DNA of 64,000 bases from Chara braunii (GCA_003427395.1 BFEA01000034.1:1894319-1958318), one strand, 5' to 3'. Positions 1-12,000 are shown, numbered from the stretch's first letter. Notes: generated by a model from the letters alone, not told the origin. Translations and numbers: made by a program.

Positions 1-772
1 AAAAAAAAAAAAAAAAAAAAAAAACCCATCAACGGTAAAAAACCGTCACTTGGGAGATACATTTGTGACCGGATTTATCCACGGGTGAATCGGTTACAGA
101 GTATTTTGATTTTTTTAAAATTTTACTGAGAAAATCAAATAAAATCAAGGCCTCATGCAAACGAGATGCAGTAGATTACAAGAGGGGAGGATAACACATA
201 TTTCAAGTACATCCGGGGTCAATATTGAGTCCGGATACACTTGAAAATTGACCGTCTCATTTTGTTTTAGTTTGGGGCTAGTTGCGAGGCAATGAGACTA
301 AGAAAATGACCACTACTGCACTCCGTGTAATAACGGACTGCATAGGGGTGCCAAAACCAATGAAAAGTTAGCCTTAACACACTCAAGACACTAGAAAGAA
401 GTGTTTCGGGCTTAGAGCAAGTGGAGACGGTAAATGGCAACCGTGAAATGAGGATCTTGTGGCCAGGAATAATCAAGGCACCTGAGACACGTGGGAAGGA
501 GAGGTTGGGATTGTTAGGGACTGGGAAGTCCCAAATAAAAAATGGAACGTTAACGGGAACGATGCCGGAGACTAAATGGGTCAAAATAAAATAATCGAAA
601 ATTAGAACATGTACTGACGGAACTAGAAAATGAAACTAGCACATGACGAATGGCGGGGACTTGAGTGTCCCAATGAAAACAGTGAACTGTGCGTGGAGGA
701 TGAACTCGCGAAGCGAGTGGAAAAGAAAAATTTTTGAGGCAAAAAAAAAGAAGAAATGGTGATGGAAGGCCT

Positions 773-935
773 GCCTTGTAGTCCGAGATATCTTGGACTA
801 GCAAGGCATGAGAAAATAGAGCCCCACGGGGCTCTACGCATAAAATACGTTGACAGGGAAAAAATGGAGCAATGGGGGTCAAAACTTGAGATTAACGGAG
901 GCAAAATTGAGCCCCCATGAGTGTAGGGGCTTAAT
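773..935. repeat. three closely spaced hairpins
   Basis: Three inverted repeats lie within 165 bases. The first has arms 773-784 and 795-807 (12 pairs with one bulged G at 801). The second has perfect 8-bp arms 818-825 and 828-835 around a 2-base loop (AGAGCCCC/GGGGCTCT). The third has arms 907-915 and 926-934 (9 pairs, one G-T). The second and third share an AGCCCC/GGGGCT core, so they may be related. No function can be assigned. Confidence 0.6.
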
Positions 936-1837
936 TATTATGATCCGAGAAAGAACGGTCAGTTGCTGGATGTAGATCCGGTTTTAGATCAAGATCCATG
1001 ACCTAAAAAAAAAGTCTACAGTTGCTTGACACTTATCACAACAGAAATAAAATAAAAGAAAAGAAAAAGGGGAGAAAAAAAAGAGAGAATAAGACAAAAA
1101 AGGAGAAAAGAGTGGAGGAGGTTGTGTCGGTCAGTTAGGACTGGCAGGCCCCTACTTTGACCTCATCACTCTGGATTTATTGGAGGGCAATCTGGAGTGA
1201 AGAAATAAGGCCCAATATATAAATTAAAAAGACAAAATTAAGAGAAAAAACAAAAAAAAGTTGACCATTTTTTTTAAGGTCATGAATCTGATATCAGATC
1301 TCATGGAGGAGGGGATATGACCATTTTTTGTGGGGCCAACTCAAACGGTCAACTCCATAATGAGTTGGCAGCCCAAAATGTAAAGGAAAAAAAAAGGGGA
1401 AAAAACGAAATAGTGCATTTGGCCGAAAAAGAAAACCAGATGCACCAAAAATTGAAAAAGTGAGTCTTGGGGCTAAAATATGAAGTAGGAACCACTTAGG
1501 GGTAACTCGAATTAATGCTGGCCTTGGATCCCAGCCAGATCCAAGGCTAAGATAGCACCGAGGTACAAGAAAATACCTCGGCCTACTCAAATTGGGATAG
1601 GACCTAGGCTACCAGAGTGGTCCGGGTCCACTTGCCTGGCCGGGCCAAAAAAGAATAAAAAAATAAAAAAATAAAAATTATTTTTTTACTTAAATTTTTA
1701 TTTTAAATTTGGTAAAGAATTTCGATCCGACCCTGAGGCAAAAGTTGTTCACTTTATTTTGGTGCATAACATAGTTTTTTTTCGGTTTTTTTTTTTTTTT
1801 TTTTTTTTTGGCTGGGACCTTCCCTGGTCCTTGCACC

Positions 1838-1879
1838 GCCGGGCCGCCCGGGAAAATGGGGTGACCCGGGCGGCCCGGC
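1838..1879. repeat. strong GC-rich hairpin
   Basis: Perfect 15-bp arms at 1838-1852 and 1865-1879 enclose the 12-base loop AAAATGGGGTGA. Each arm also contains CCCGGG, which is itself palindromic. A smaller inverted repeat, GGACC/GGTCC, lies just upstream at about 1816-1830. The island is very GC-rich inside AT-rich DNA and follows a T run. It would form a stable cruciform or RNA stem, but its role is unknown. Confidence 0.75.
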
Positions 1880-2182
1880 TGGTAGCCTAAGGTAGGACTA
1901 GAAAAAATCGAGAAAAATACTCACAAGGTCTTTTTCTTTCAAGTAGGGCTGCCCCTTGAATATTCGGATCCAAGGGGCAACATGTGAAAATGAAAATGAG
2001 GCATAAGGACACTCTAGAGGCAGGCCGAGCTGGCACCAATAACTCGGACTGCATCTACCTGACCAAGAAGAGGCACAGATGCTCCCGGAGAGGTCTAGTG
2101 GAGGGAAAAAACCTTGGGGGTACCTCGGTTCACCATGGGGCACATGGGAGGCCCATGAGATGGCTGAAGTGTTGTGCCCTGT

Positions 2183-2190
2183 CTATATAA
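2183..2190 (+). promoter_or_regulatory. TATA-like box
   Basis: CTATATAA fits a plant TATA box, and the sequence about 30 bases downstream could hold a transcription start. No gene or recognisable LTR follows, so this is only a candidate promoter, perhaps of an unrecognised retroelement. Confidence 0.25.
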
Positions 2191-2621
2191 GCTGGGGGAG
2201 CAGCCTACGACACTCACATTTGCATGAGGCAAGTACATGCTGCCCATATGAGCCCAAGCGAGTTCCAAACTCAACCGACGTGAAAGGAGGGGAACCGTTG
2301 CCGCAGTTTGGAAGCCTGGAGGAGGTTGCAGGCTGGTGGGGGAGACTATTAGAGGTTGTGTCAGCCTAAGGAAGTGATTCACCATAGCCCCCAGGCTGTG
2401 AATGAGGGAGGAAGGCTAGTAGCGGTTCGCTTAGCCCTCCTATAGGGGAGGACTCCATAGCCTTGGTGGTAGGAGTTTGCCATAGCCTAGGAGAGACTGA
2501 GAAAGGAAGCAGATGAGGGCTTGAAGAAGAATGAATTCATAGCTGGGCTGCAAGTGTGCAAAGGGAGAGAGGTTTCACAAAGATTGACATCTTCATCTCA
2601 AGATACTAGAGGAGGTGAGTG

Positions 2622-2628
<7 letters not shown>

Positions 2629-2701
<73 letters not shown>

Positions 2702-2702
2702 C

Positions 2703-2750
<48 letters not shown>

Positions 2751-2890
2751 CTTCTTCTTCTTCTTCCTCTTTTTTTTCTTCCTTTTCTCCTTCTTCTTCC
2801 CCTTCATTTCCTTCTTATTTTTTCCCTCCTTCTTTTCCTAATTATTCTTCATTTTTCTTCATCTCCTTTCTCTCCTCTCTCCTCCTTTTT
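2629..2890. repeat. poly-T and pyrimidine tract
   Basis: Long T runs are interrupted by short C runs and then grade into TTC/TCC-rich sequence. Open frames of poly-Phe or poly-Lys across it are artefacts of the simple sequence. On the minus strand it is a poly-A tract and could mark the end of a retroposon, but no element body is recognisable next to it. Confidence 0.9.
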
Positions 2891-2989
2891 CTTTCTCCAT
2901 AAGTAATATACTAAGCATGGGGAAGGTAGGAAGTAGCTTCTCCACTAGAGATTGCCTCCATGTAGCCCAGTTTTTCACTCCAATAAATT

Positions 2990-4560
2990 TTGTCACTTTG
3001 CATTTTGAGATTTCATACATGATCACTCCCTTCACTTTTTTGTCATCTTCTCACTTGGGTGTATATCGCAACTCCATTTCTTGCTCTTCTTAGTGTTCTT
3101 GTCTTCATTTGCTCATGCTTTGTCAATTTTCTCACTTCAAAGTATTTCGCCACTTTGCATTTTGAGTTTCCATGAATAACCCCCTTCACTTTTTTGTCAT
3201 CTTCTTACCTGGGTGTAAATCTCAACTTCATTTCATGCTCTTCTTAGTGTTGATGTCATCCTATGCTCGTGCTTTGTCCGTTGTCCCACTTCAAAGCATT
3301 TCGTCACTTTGCAGTTTGAGTTCTCATGCATGAGAATGCATGAGAATGAGTTTCAATCACTCTCCCTTCACTTTTTATTCATCCCCCCACTTGGGAGTAA
3401 ATCGCAACTCCATTTTTTGCTCTTCTTAGTATTTTTGTCCTCATGTGCTCATGCTTTATCCATTTTTCCACTTCAAAGTATTTCGCTACTTTGCATCTTC
3501 AGTTTCTATGCATGAGACCCTTCACTTTTTGTCCATCTTCTCACTTGGGTGTAAATCTTAATTTCATTGCTTGCCCTTCTTAGTGTTGATGTCATCATAT
3601 GTTCATGCTTAGTCCATTTTCCCACTTCAAAGTAGTTCGCAACTTCACATTTTGGGTGAGTTTCACTCACTCTCTCTTTACTTTTTTGTCATCTTCTCTC
3701 TTGGGTGTAAATCGCAACTCCATGTCTTGCTCTTCTTAGTGTTTTTGTCTTCATGTGCTCATGCTTTGTCCGTTTTCCCACTTTAAAGTATTTCACCACT
3801 TTGCATTTTGAGTCTTCATATGCCCACTCTCCGTTCACTTTTTGTTCATCCTCTCACTTGGGTGTAAATCACAACTCCATTTTTTGCTCTTCTTAGTGTT
3901 CTTGTCATCATGTGATCAAGCTTTATCATTTTCCCCACTTAAAAGTATTTCGCCACTTCGCATCTTGAGTTTCCATGCATGAGACTAAGTTTCACTTCAC
4001 TCTCCTTTCACTTTTTGTTCATCTTCTAACTTCGGTGTAATCGCAACTTCATTTCTTGCCCTTCTTAGTATTGATGTTATCATATGATCGTACTTTGTCT
4101 ATTTTCCCACTTCAAGGTAGTTCGCTACTTCGCATTTTGAGTTTTCATACATGAAACTCACTTCCCCTTTACTTTTTGTTTATCTTCTCACTTGGGTGTC
4201 AATCGTAACTTCATTTCTTGCTCTTCTTAGTGTTGTTATCTTCATGTGATTACGCTTTGTCAATTTTCTCACTTCGAAGTATTTCGTCTCTTCACATTTT
4301 GAGTTTTCATGCATGACTGTCCCTTCACTTTTTAGTCATTTTTTCACTTGGGTGTAAATCGCAACGCCATTTCTTGCTCTTTTTGGCGTTAATATCATCA
4401 TGTGCTCATGCTTTGTCCATTTTTCACTTCAAAGTATGTCGCCACTTTGCTTTCTGTGCTTCCGAGCTTGGGAGTGAGTTTCACTCACCCCCCCTCTATA
4501 CTTTGTCAATCTTTTCACTTAAATGTAAAGCGCAATTTCTATCTTTGTCCATTTTGTTGA
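2990..4560. repeat. ~160-bp satellite, about ten copies
   Basis: The phrase CTTCACTTTTT recurs at about 3031, 3187, 3369, 3524, 3678, 3834, 4007, 4166 and 4326, so the period is 154-182 bp. Each unit also contains TTGGGTGTAAATCGCAACTC, then CTTGCTCTTCTTAGTGTT, TGTGCTCATGCTTTGTCC and CACTTCAAAGTATTTCGCCA in the same order. Units are diverged and vary in length through small indels. There is no conserved reading frame. This is a diverged tandem satellite. Confidence 0.85.
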
Positions 4561-4579
4561 CATAGTCGTATGTGCACAG

Positions 4580-5389
4580 TGAACACTCTATATCTGTGGC
4601 AGCTCACCCCCATGTGCTTTATTTGAATGGCACAATAATTCCCCCCCTGCGCTGTATTTGAACGCCGCTTCACCCCCCCTGTGCTCTACTTAAGCGTGGT
4701 AAAGGGGAGAGAGTGGATAGGAGACTATAGCTGCTGCTGCTGTTGCTGTTGCTGATGATGTGCCTAACGCTGTTGCTACTGATGCCTGGGCAAGATCTTG
4801 ACTACTACTGCTGCTGAGAAACCACCGTCCAAGTCCCGGGGGCAAAAATCGGGCCGAAATAGCCAACGAGCCAATGCGGTCCGGGACGTTGAAAAAACAA
4901 CTCCACCAGGCAGGGGGTTTAGGGGCTGCGACTGAACAAGCCCCATATCCTAGGCATATATAAATGGTCTACAAAACCACCAAGCCATCAGAGTCCATTT
5001 TCCCACAAAAACAAAAAATGGACTTCCTCGAACTGTTCACTGGGGCCTCGGGCGGTGCTTGAAACAGGCAAGTAGGGGCAAACGACGATGAAATCAAACC
5101 AGATTTTAGGAGTGCAATCAGTAGGGTATAGACAAAGGGCCTATGAAGTTACGTGCCCATTTGACCTCGTTTAAGCCACCAAACTCAAAATCACAGTTTT
5201 TCGGCTCTCCCTCCCCTTGCAAAATTAGCAAAACCTGAAAAATCGCAAATCTGAGTTTTTCTTACAAATCTGAGTTCTGCAAAGTCTGGGTGTCTGTTGC
5301 AAGTCTGAATTTCGCAAGTCTGGATTTTTTTATGCTTCGGACGTTGAGATAACACAAACAGGGCGAGTCTGGAAGCTTAGGATCCATCA
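4580..5389. other. short repeats and candidate TATA box, no gene
   Basis: Three imperfect copies of a C-run plus TGTGCTNTATTTGAA phrase lie at 4600-4700, followed by CTG/GCT triplets near 4730-4820. A TATA-like ATATATAAAT at about 4956-4965 is followed by CTACAAAACCACCAAG, which might be a promoter and start region. At 5230-5330 GCAAATCTGAGTTTT-like phrases repeat about five times. I recognise no coding sequence. Confidence 0.45.
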
Positions 5390-7105
5390 TAGCCAAGTAC
5401 CTTCACCCCTTGTTCCTCCTCTTTCACCCATCCACCATAGCTAAGTACCTTCACCCCTTCCTCTTCCTCCACCTCCTTCACCCATCCACCATAGTCAAGT
5501 ACCTTCACACCTTCTTCCACTTCACCCATCAATCATAGCCTAGCGCCTTTACACCTTTCACATCCACCTCCTTCGCCCATCCACCATATCCAAGTACCTT
5601 CACACCTTCTTCCACCTCCACCTCCTTCACCCATCCACCATAGCCAAGCACCTTCGCACCTTCTTTCTCCTCCACCTCCATCACCAATCCACCATAGCCA
5701 AGTACCTTCACCCCTTCTTCTTCCTCCACCTCCACCCATCCACCATAGCTAAGTACCTTCACCCCTTCCTCTTCCTCCACCTCCTTCACCCATCCACCAT
5801 AGCCAAGTACCTTTACACCTTCTTCCACCTCCACCTCCTTCACCCATCCACCATAGCCTAGCACCTTCACAACGTCTTCCACCTCCACCTCCTTCGCCTA
5901 TCCGTCATAGCAAAGTACCTTCATACCTTCTTCCACCTCCACGTCCTTCACCCATCCACCATAGCCAAGCACCTTCGCACCTTCTTCCACGTCCACCTCC
6001 TTCACCCATCTACCATAGCCAAACACCTTTGCACCTTCTTCCTCCTCCACCTTCTTCACCCATCCACCGTAGATAAGCACCTTCATACCTTTTTCCACCT
6101 TCACCTCCTTCATCCATCCATCATAGTCAAATGCCTTCACCCCTTCTTCCTCCTCCACCTCCTTCACCCATCCACGTTAGCCAAGTACCTTCAAAGTTCA
6201 CAGCTTCTTCCACCTCCACCTCCTTCACCCATCCACCATAGCCAAGCACCTTCGCACCTTCTTCCTCCTCCACCTCCTTTACCCATCCACCATAGCCAAA
6301 TACCTTTACACCTTCTTCCTCCTTCACCGCCTTCACCCATCCACCATAGCCAAGTACCTTCACACCTTCTTCCACCTCCACCTTCTTCACCCATCCACCA
6401 TAGCCAAGCACATTCACACCTTCTTTCACCTTCACCTCCTTCACTCATCCACCATAGCCAAGGACCTTTACACCTTCTTCCACCTCCACCTCCGTCGCCC
6501 ATCCACCATAGCCAAGTACCTTCACTCCTTCCTCCACCTCCACCTCCTTCAACCATCCACCATAGCCAAGCACCTTCACACCTCCTTCCACCTCCACCTC
6601 CTTCACCCATCCACCATATCCAAGCACCTTCGCAGCTTCTTCCTCCTCCACCTCCTTCACCCATCCACCATAGTCAAGCACCTTCACACCTTCTTCCACC
6701 TTCACCTCCTTCATCCATCCATCATAGCCAAATACCTTCACCCTTTCTTCCTCCTCCACCTCTTTCACCAATCCACCTTAGTCAAGTACCTTCACACCTT
6801 CTTCCACCTCCACCTCCTTCACCCATCCACCATAGCCAAGCACCTTCGCACCTTCTTCCTCCTTCACCTCCTTCACCCATCCATCATAGCCAAGTACCTT
6901 CACACCTTCTTTCACCTTCACCTTCTTTACCCATCCACCATAGCCAAGCACCTTCGCACCTCCTTCCACTTCCACCCCTTCACCTATCCGCCATAGCCAA
7001 GTGCCTTCACTCCTTCCTTCACCTCCACCTCCTTCACCCATCCGCCATATCCGAGTACCTTCACACCTTCTTCCATCACCACCTCTACCTCCCTCACCAA
7101 CCAAT
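5390..7105. repeat. 54-bp minisatellite, about 32 copies
   Basis: The unit has a 54-bp period, an exact multiple of three. Read on the minus strand it encodes an 18-residue repeat of the type VKVLGYGGWVKEVEVEEG. The frame stays open in blocks of about 90-120 codons (5529-5888, 5898-6167, 6127-6444, 6445-6771, 6778-7104), broken by single stops that look like TGG-to-TAG changes and by one frameshift near 6.15-6.4 kb. A second minus frame, reading Gly/Arg/Trp-rich, is also open for 157 codons. The repeat may be a decayed coding array or simply a codon-phased minisatellite. I know no protein family with this repeat, and there are no flanking exons that I can see. Confidence 0.85.
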
Positions 7106-7203
7106 GTCGTGGTTCAAGGCATATAAAGCAGCAGACTGATTAAGGAGTCATAGGTAGGACGGTAGAACAAGTAGAGGGTAGGTTGGATTAGGCCTAAATG
7201 TGG

Positions 7204-7205
<2 letters not shown>

Positions 7206-7279
<74 letters not shown>

Positions 7280-8470
7280 CAACTTCTCCTATCTTCCTCT
7301 TTCTAACCCCAACGTCAAACCCTTACCCCCTCTTCCTTTTCCTTTTGGCCTGCAACTAACCCTTCCCCCATTCACTTGTTACATTGCAGGGGTACGGACG
7401 ATGAAAAAACTTTGAATCTCGCTTGGGGGAAGAAGAGGGCAAGGAGGGTTGCCGCAACTTGCCGGCCCCTTTTTCCACCGAGAGGAGCTTGACGGGTTTG
7501 ACGATGGACAAAGTCCAAGAAGGATTAGAAAGAGTTGCTAAGTTTAAGAAAGGTCGGTTGACTAAACTAGAACCTCGACTGCATGACTAAGAGAAGAGGA
7601 TGGTTTGAAAGAGGAAAGGAAATGATATGGGAAAGAACCTAAGGATATGGAGATTAGGCATGTAGGAGGGGCTATGTGTTGACCCCAAATGGGGGTTGTA
7701 TCTGTTTGCTTTGTATTGGGTGTGAAGGTAAGTAGCCTTGACGGATGCCTTGAGAAGGACTGCGCCCGGATAGGCCGGGAGGCAAAGGACAAGGAGGATA
7801 GAAGCTAAAGTGGGTTGTTAACGTAATCCTTTGCCATGAATGAGCCCCTTTGTGCATGCAACTCCGATTGTGAAAGAAACAATTTTGGCCCCAATAACAG
7901 AGGCTTGCGTTGGTGTCGGACGGTCGAGATGGCCGCTAAGTCTTATAGGAATGCGGGTGGGAGTCCTGAAAAGACTAAGGGGTGCAACAAAACATGATGC
8001 ATGAAGTGTGAAACAACGAAGGCTCATGCGTAGGCCGACAAAGAGGACCGGAGGGAGTCCCCACCTACCTCCATGAAGTCGGAGGAGCATTGCGTTAGTA
8101 AATGGATGTGTGACCCAAGTAAGACGCTTGGCCTGCCCATAAGAGAAGAAAAGTCTTTCAAAGAACTCCCTGAACTGCATGTGTATTGGAAGGAGAAATT
8201 GCATGAGAACACAACAGAGTTTGGAGGAACGGACACTTGCAAGTGATCAGACAAACTGCCCCCTTGGCGAGAAAGTTGAGCTACATCCCCAATGTCAAAG
8301 CTCTCTCGCTCAATGACCCACCCCCATCCATCTCAAAGCACTAGGTGGGGGTGACCCGATGACGAATGGCTCCGCACCCTGGGCATGAGTGCGGGCGGAG
8401 CCGAGCCAGCTGGGACCCGCAGATGGTTCGACTCACGCTCGAAAGTCTAACAGGGTGAGGCCCTACAACA
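7206..8470. repeat. 1.25-kb dispersed repeat, copy 1
   Basis: This stretch begins with a (CT)n run (7206-7277) and matches 62090-63340 in the same orientation. Shared blocks in the same order include a GAAGAGGGCAAGG block, CGACTGCATGACTA, GGGCTATGTGTTGACCCC, AATGTCAAAGCTCTCTCGC, CCCACCCCCATCCATCTCAA, AGCACTAGGTGGGG, TGGGACCCGCAG and CTCGAAAGTCTA. On the minus strand the sequence GGGGATGTAGCTCA (near 8290) equals the 5' end of plant tRNA-Ala, and the element would then end in a (GA)n tail. That suggests a tRNA-related retroposon, but I see no full tRNA fold and no coding frame. Confidence 0.8.
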
Positions 8471-8826
8471 TGACGGACCTACAATTGAGAAGCACACCAC
8501 ATACTGATGAAGGAACCAACATACTCACTAGCGTTGCGGCCTACCGCACACCATCGTGCGCATCACCATGTAAGCATTGGAACGAAGACTGCCACATGCT
8601 ACCCCAGTGATTGACATCCCAGGCCACGATGCGACCGATACACCCACAATGCCACAAACTATCACAACGAACATGCTGACGTGCAACCGTATTTCCTGGG
8701 AGCTGACACAAACAAATTCCCACGTCCAACGTAGCTTCCCACCAGTCAAGCTCTATAGTGGAGGCGAACCTCACATTGTCCTGACGACGTGGCAAGGCGT
8801 CAACAAAAGCGGCACCCCGGGGACAC

Positions 8827-9097
8827 CGGACCATTCCATCACATGGTCCGTCATCACTGGGATGCCGGACCAGGACGTCACATGTCTCCCCGTCCGGGGA
8901 ACGCCGGACCATATGATGGCATGATCCGGCATCGCGTTTTTCCGTCCGGGTGAACGACGGACCATATGATGGCATGGGCGCTGGGGCTTTGGACCATGCC
9001 ATCATATGGTCCACCGTCGGAGACGCCGAAACATTCCATCATATGGTCAGGCGTCCCGGGGACGTCGGACCATGCCATCATATGTCATCATATGACG
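8827..9097. repeat. cluster of ~24-bp palindromes
   Basis: At least five related inverted repeats share the core GGACCAT-(8 nt)-ATGGTCC. Copy 8827-8850 has perfect 8-bp arms and loop TCCATCAC. Copy 8903-8930 has 10-bp arms with one mismatch and loop ATGATGGC, which is the loop of the others read on the other strand. Copy 8990-9013 has perfect 8-bp arms whose outer pair has changed from C-G to T-A. Weaker copies lie at 8957-8980, 9025-9052 and 9064-9097. The 350 bp before the cluster (8471-8826) hold nothing I recognise. Confidence 0.75.
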
Positions 9098-9099
9098 AA

Positions 9100-10255
9100 C
9101 GATGTGTGGTAATTGTTTGTCCGGCGAATGCAAGGGAACTTGCAATAAGCGCTACGTGCACCAAATTGCGACATAAAAAGAGATGTTGGTTTCGTTTTGG
9201 ACCCGTTGAGGACAGTGAGGAGATCTCTCATGTTGGACGTTTTGTCCACCGACCCTAAACAAAAGTTGTCATTGCTTGCATATTTGACTTCGTTGACATG
9301 CAGCAACTACAACAACACACATTCATGCCTCCTCCTGGGTTTTGGGCAAAGGGTTTTTTCAATAATACATTCGCAACTTCGACGGCAACCCGAAAAAAAA
9401 CACCCCTTCGCATCACGTACAACTTAATTTATTCAAGCAACCGGAAATACTTATATTTCTGACACCTCTTGCATTTGGAGAACAACCGTTTTGCGCATTC
9501 TTTATTGAATAAATATAGTGTCATTCTGTTTTTTCTCATTTGATGAGTATACGCCGGTTCTGGGTGATCCCTTGCGTGGCGTTTTGTCCATGATCAGTCA
9601 ATAAAGCAACCACATAAAGCCCGACTTTGTTGTTGGGCACAACGAACATTAGGCATTTATCTCCGAACGTTGGTCATATAAAAAATAACGGGCGAGTGGA
9701 GAAAACTTTTCTACATTCATTTTTTGAAACAAAGTGAGACATATGCATACGAGCATTCGTTTGAGACACGTTCGACTGTTTTAAAATGTCGGGCAGAGGG
9801 GATAATAGTCGCAAATGCATATCAGCATGAGTTTGAGACAAAGTGAGACAAACGTGGGGAAAAAGCAAAACAAAAGCCGAGAACATCAGACAGAAGCAAA
9901 ATATGCGACAAGGACAAAAGACATGAAATTAACAAGATGTGCTAACTAACGCGCGAATAAGTGAAACAAAACCCGAGAGAGATGCAAGGGCGATGTTGTT
10001 CGTGCATTTAAACAAGACGACTTTTCATGTGTTCGTTGTAAAAGGCCGGCGAGAATGGAGCAAATGATGTCGTGCAGGGGCAGTGGGAAAACCGACAAGC
10101 GAAAGACATAACTAAAACAACAATACATAACAAAATGTGAGATCAAGTCAGATACATCGGGAGTTTGGCAATGCATAAGAAAAACAACATCGATACTCAT
10201 ATCCTTGCAGGGTTCTATTTTTTCTCACCTGGTAGAAGTTGCAGAGGTCTTGTTG
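9100..10255. other. no recognisable feature
   Basis: I see no gene, array or mobile element here. Open frames are under 90 codons and overlap on both strands without coding bias. Confidence 0.4.
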
Positions 10256-10750
10256 CCGATTCGTGTTCACACACACAAAGGTCAAGCTATGGGTCGGGGA
10301 GAAAGAGAGAGGGAGAAATCCAGATTTCTCTCTCCTCCCTCTATTTATGGTTTTTTTTTTTTTTTTTTTTTTTTTTTCGTGCCAAGCGGAAAGGCTGCGC
10401 AGGTCACATACAAATGCCTAGCAATGGGTAGGGGATAAAAAAAAGGGGGAAATATCGAGATTTTTCTCCCCTTTCTACATTCTTGTTGGTTGCAGATCGA
10501 TAAAAGGTTGCGTTGTTCACACACACACAGACCAAGCTATGGGTAGGAGAGAAAAAAAAAGGAGGTATCATAATCTCTCTCCCCTCCCTCAATTTTTATT
10601 TCCATTTTTTTTTTGTCAAGCGAAAAAAGTTGTGCTGGTCACACACACCAAGTAAAAAAATCTGCGCTATTCACACACACAAAGGCCAAGCTATGGGTAG
10701 GGCAGAAAGAGAGGGGGGAAATCGAGATCTCTCTCCTCTCCCTCCATTTA
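10256..10750. repeat. ~130-bp repeat, four copies, each with a purine/pyrimidine palindrome
   Basis: Copies start near 10264, 10400, 10513 and 10668. Each has a CACACACA-type lead, then CAAGCTATGGGTAGG, then a G/A-rich run ending in AAATC and an opposing GATTTCTCTCTCC-type run, which together form a hairpin, then a T run and a GTCAAGCGRAAA-type phrase. The G/A and C/T arms differ in length and detail between copies yet remain roughly complementary. There is no coding signal. Confidence 0.75.
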
Positions 10751-11465
10751 GACCAAACACAGACCCTTTAGACAAATGACCCGAAACGGAAATGCCATTT
10801 AGTGCAAAGGTTGATGCAAAGTGTGGGTGTCGATGGTGAGTGAGGGTTGAATTCGATAACCAACCTGTTACCATAGGGCAACAATATGTAGCCTTGTATA
10901 GACTCATAATGAGTCTCCTTGAAATTTAAGTTGACTTGCAATCACACAGAGGCCACCACGGTCTCAACACCTCTTGGCCATCGACATGACCCGATCTGAA
11001 GTTGAATATAGTGAACTTCATTTTAGCCGGGTATAATATTACATCAACATAACTCTCTCTAGGCAGCCTCTCTAACCTCTTATCAGATCAGCTTCTAGGG
11101 ATAGTCGTCTGAAGGAAAAGAAGTATAGAGCTAACATCGCCAAAACTTTCCCCTTCAGACATACATAGACAAAGTATCATCCATCTCATATGGAGTGGAA
11201 TCATAAGATTGGCATCAATCAATAGGTTACGGTAGAACATGTCACACGGGGTCACATTCCTTCTACCTTCACCTCAGTAGAATCAGAAAGCGGTCTGTTA
11301 ATAATGGATGCATCTCTTCTCAGGGCTTTCACTGTTCCCTGTCTATCGAGAAGATTAGTAACAGTATGGTAGACCACTCGGTATCTACCCATCCCTTTTA
11401 CTGGCGTCTGTTTGTGATAGGGCACGCCTCGAGGGCCTTGCTCCTCCTATCTACTGTCTTGCATT
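10751..11465. other. no recognisable feature
   Basis: I see only short open frames and no repeat with an internal period until the 60-bp array begins at about 11466. Confidence 0.4.
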
Positions 11466-12000
11466 AGATCAGGTCAGATGGTGATAAGGCAAGCTTCTCA
11501 GAGTCTTCGCTCCTCTTACCGCACTAATCTTAGTTACTATAGTGGTAAGGCAGGCTTCTCGGAGCCTCGCTCCTCTTACCACACTAATCTTAGTTACTAN
11601 NNNNNNNNNNNNNNNNNNNNNNNNNNNNNNNNNNNNNNNNNNNNNNNNNNNNNNNNNNNNNNNNNNNNNNNNNNNNNNNNNNNNNNNNNNNNNNNNNNNN
11701 NNNNNNNNNNNNNNNNNNNNNNNNNNNNNNNNNNNNNNNNNNNNNNNNNNNNNNNNNNNNNNNNNNNNNNNNNNNNNNNNNNNNNNNNNNNNNNNNNNNN
11801 NNNNNNNNNNNNNNNNNNNNNNNNNNNNNNNNNNNNNNNNNNNNNNNNNNNNNNNNNNNNNNNNNNNNNNNNNNNNNNNNNNNNNNNNNNNNNNNNNNNN
11901 NNNNAGGCAAGCTTCTCGGAGCCTCGCTCCTCTTACCACATTAATTTTAGTTACTATAGTGGTAAGGCAGGCTTCTCGGAGCCTCGCTCCTCTTACCACC
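11466..12000. repeat. 60-bp tandem array containing an assembly gap
   Basis: The period is exactly 60 bp. Each unit contains GGTAAGGCAGGCTTCTCGGA followed by GCCTCGCTCCTCTTACC, which can fold as nested hairpins (GGTAAG with CTTACC; AGGCT with AGCCT). About two and a half units precede and two follow a run of Ns from 11600 to 11904 (305 bases). The first unit is the most diverged. The copy number in the gap is unknown, and the gap size may be arbitrary. Confidence 0.9.

Larger units (their letters stand above)
1..2590. other. AT-rich non-coding stretch
   Basis: I see no gene here. The DNA is A/T-rich with purine-rich runs, and the few open frames of about 100 codons have no recognisable domain or composition. 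It opens with a 24-base A run at the window edge. Contents worth naming (three hairpins near 0.8-0.9 kb, a GC-rich hairpin at 1.84 kb and a TATA-like box at 2.18 kb) are listed separately. A decayed transposon is possible but nothing identifies one. Confidence 0.5.

Noticed and set aside
3481-3502. Hammerhead-like core on the minus strand (CTGAAGA ... GAAA) in the satellite
   Set aside because: Stem II would have almost no pairs, stem III lacks the usual C-G pair, and other satellite units do not keep the motif.
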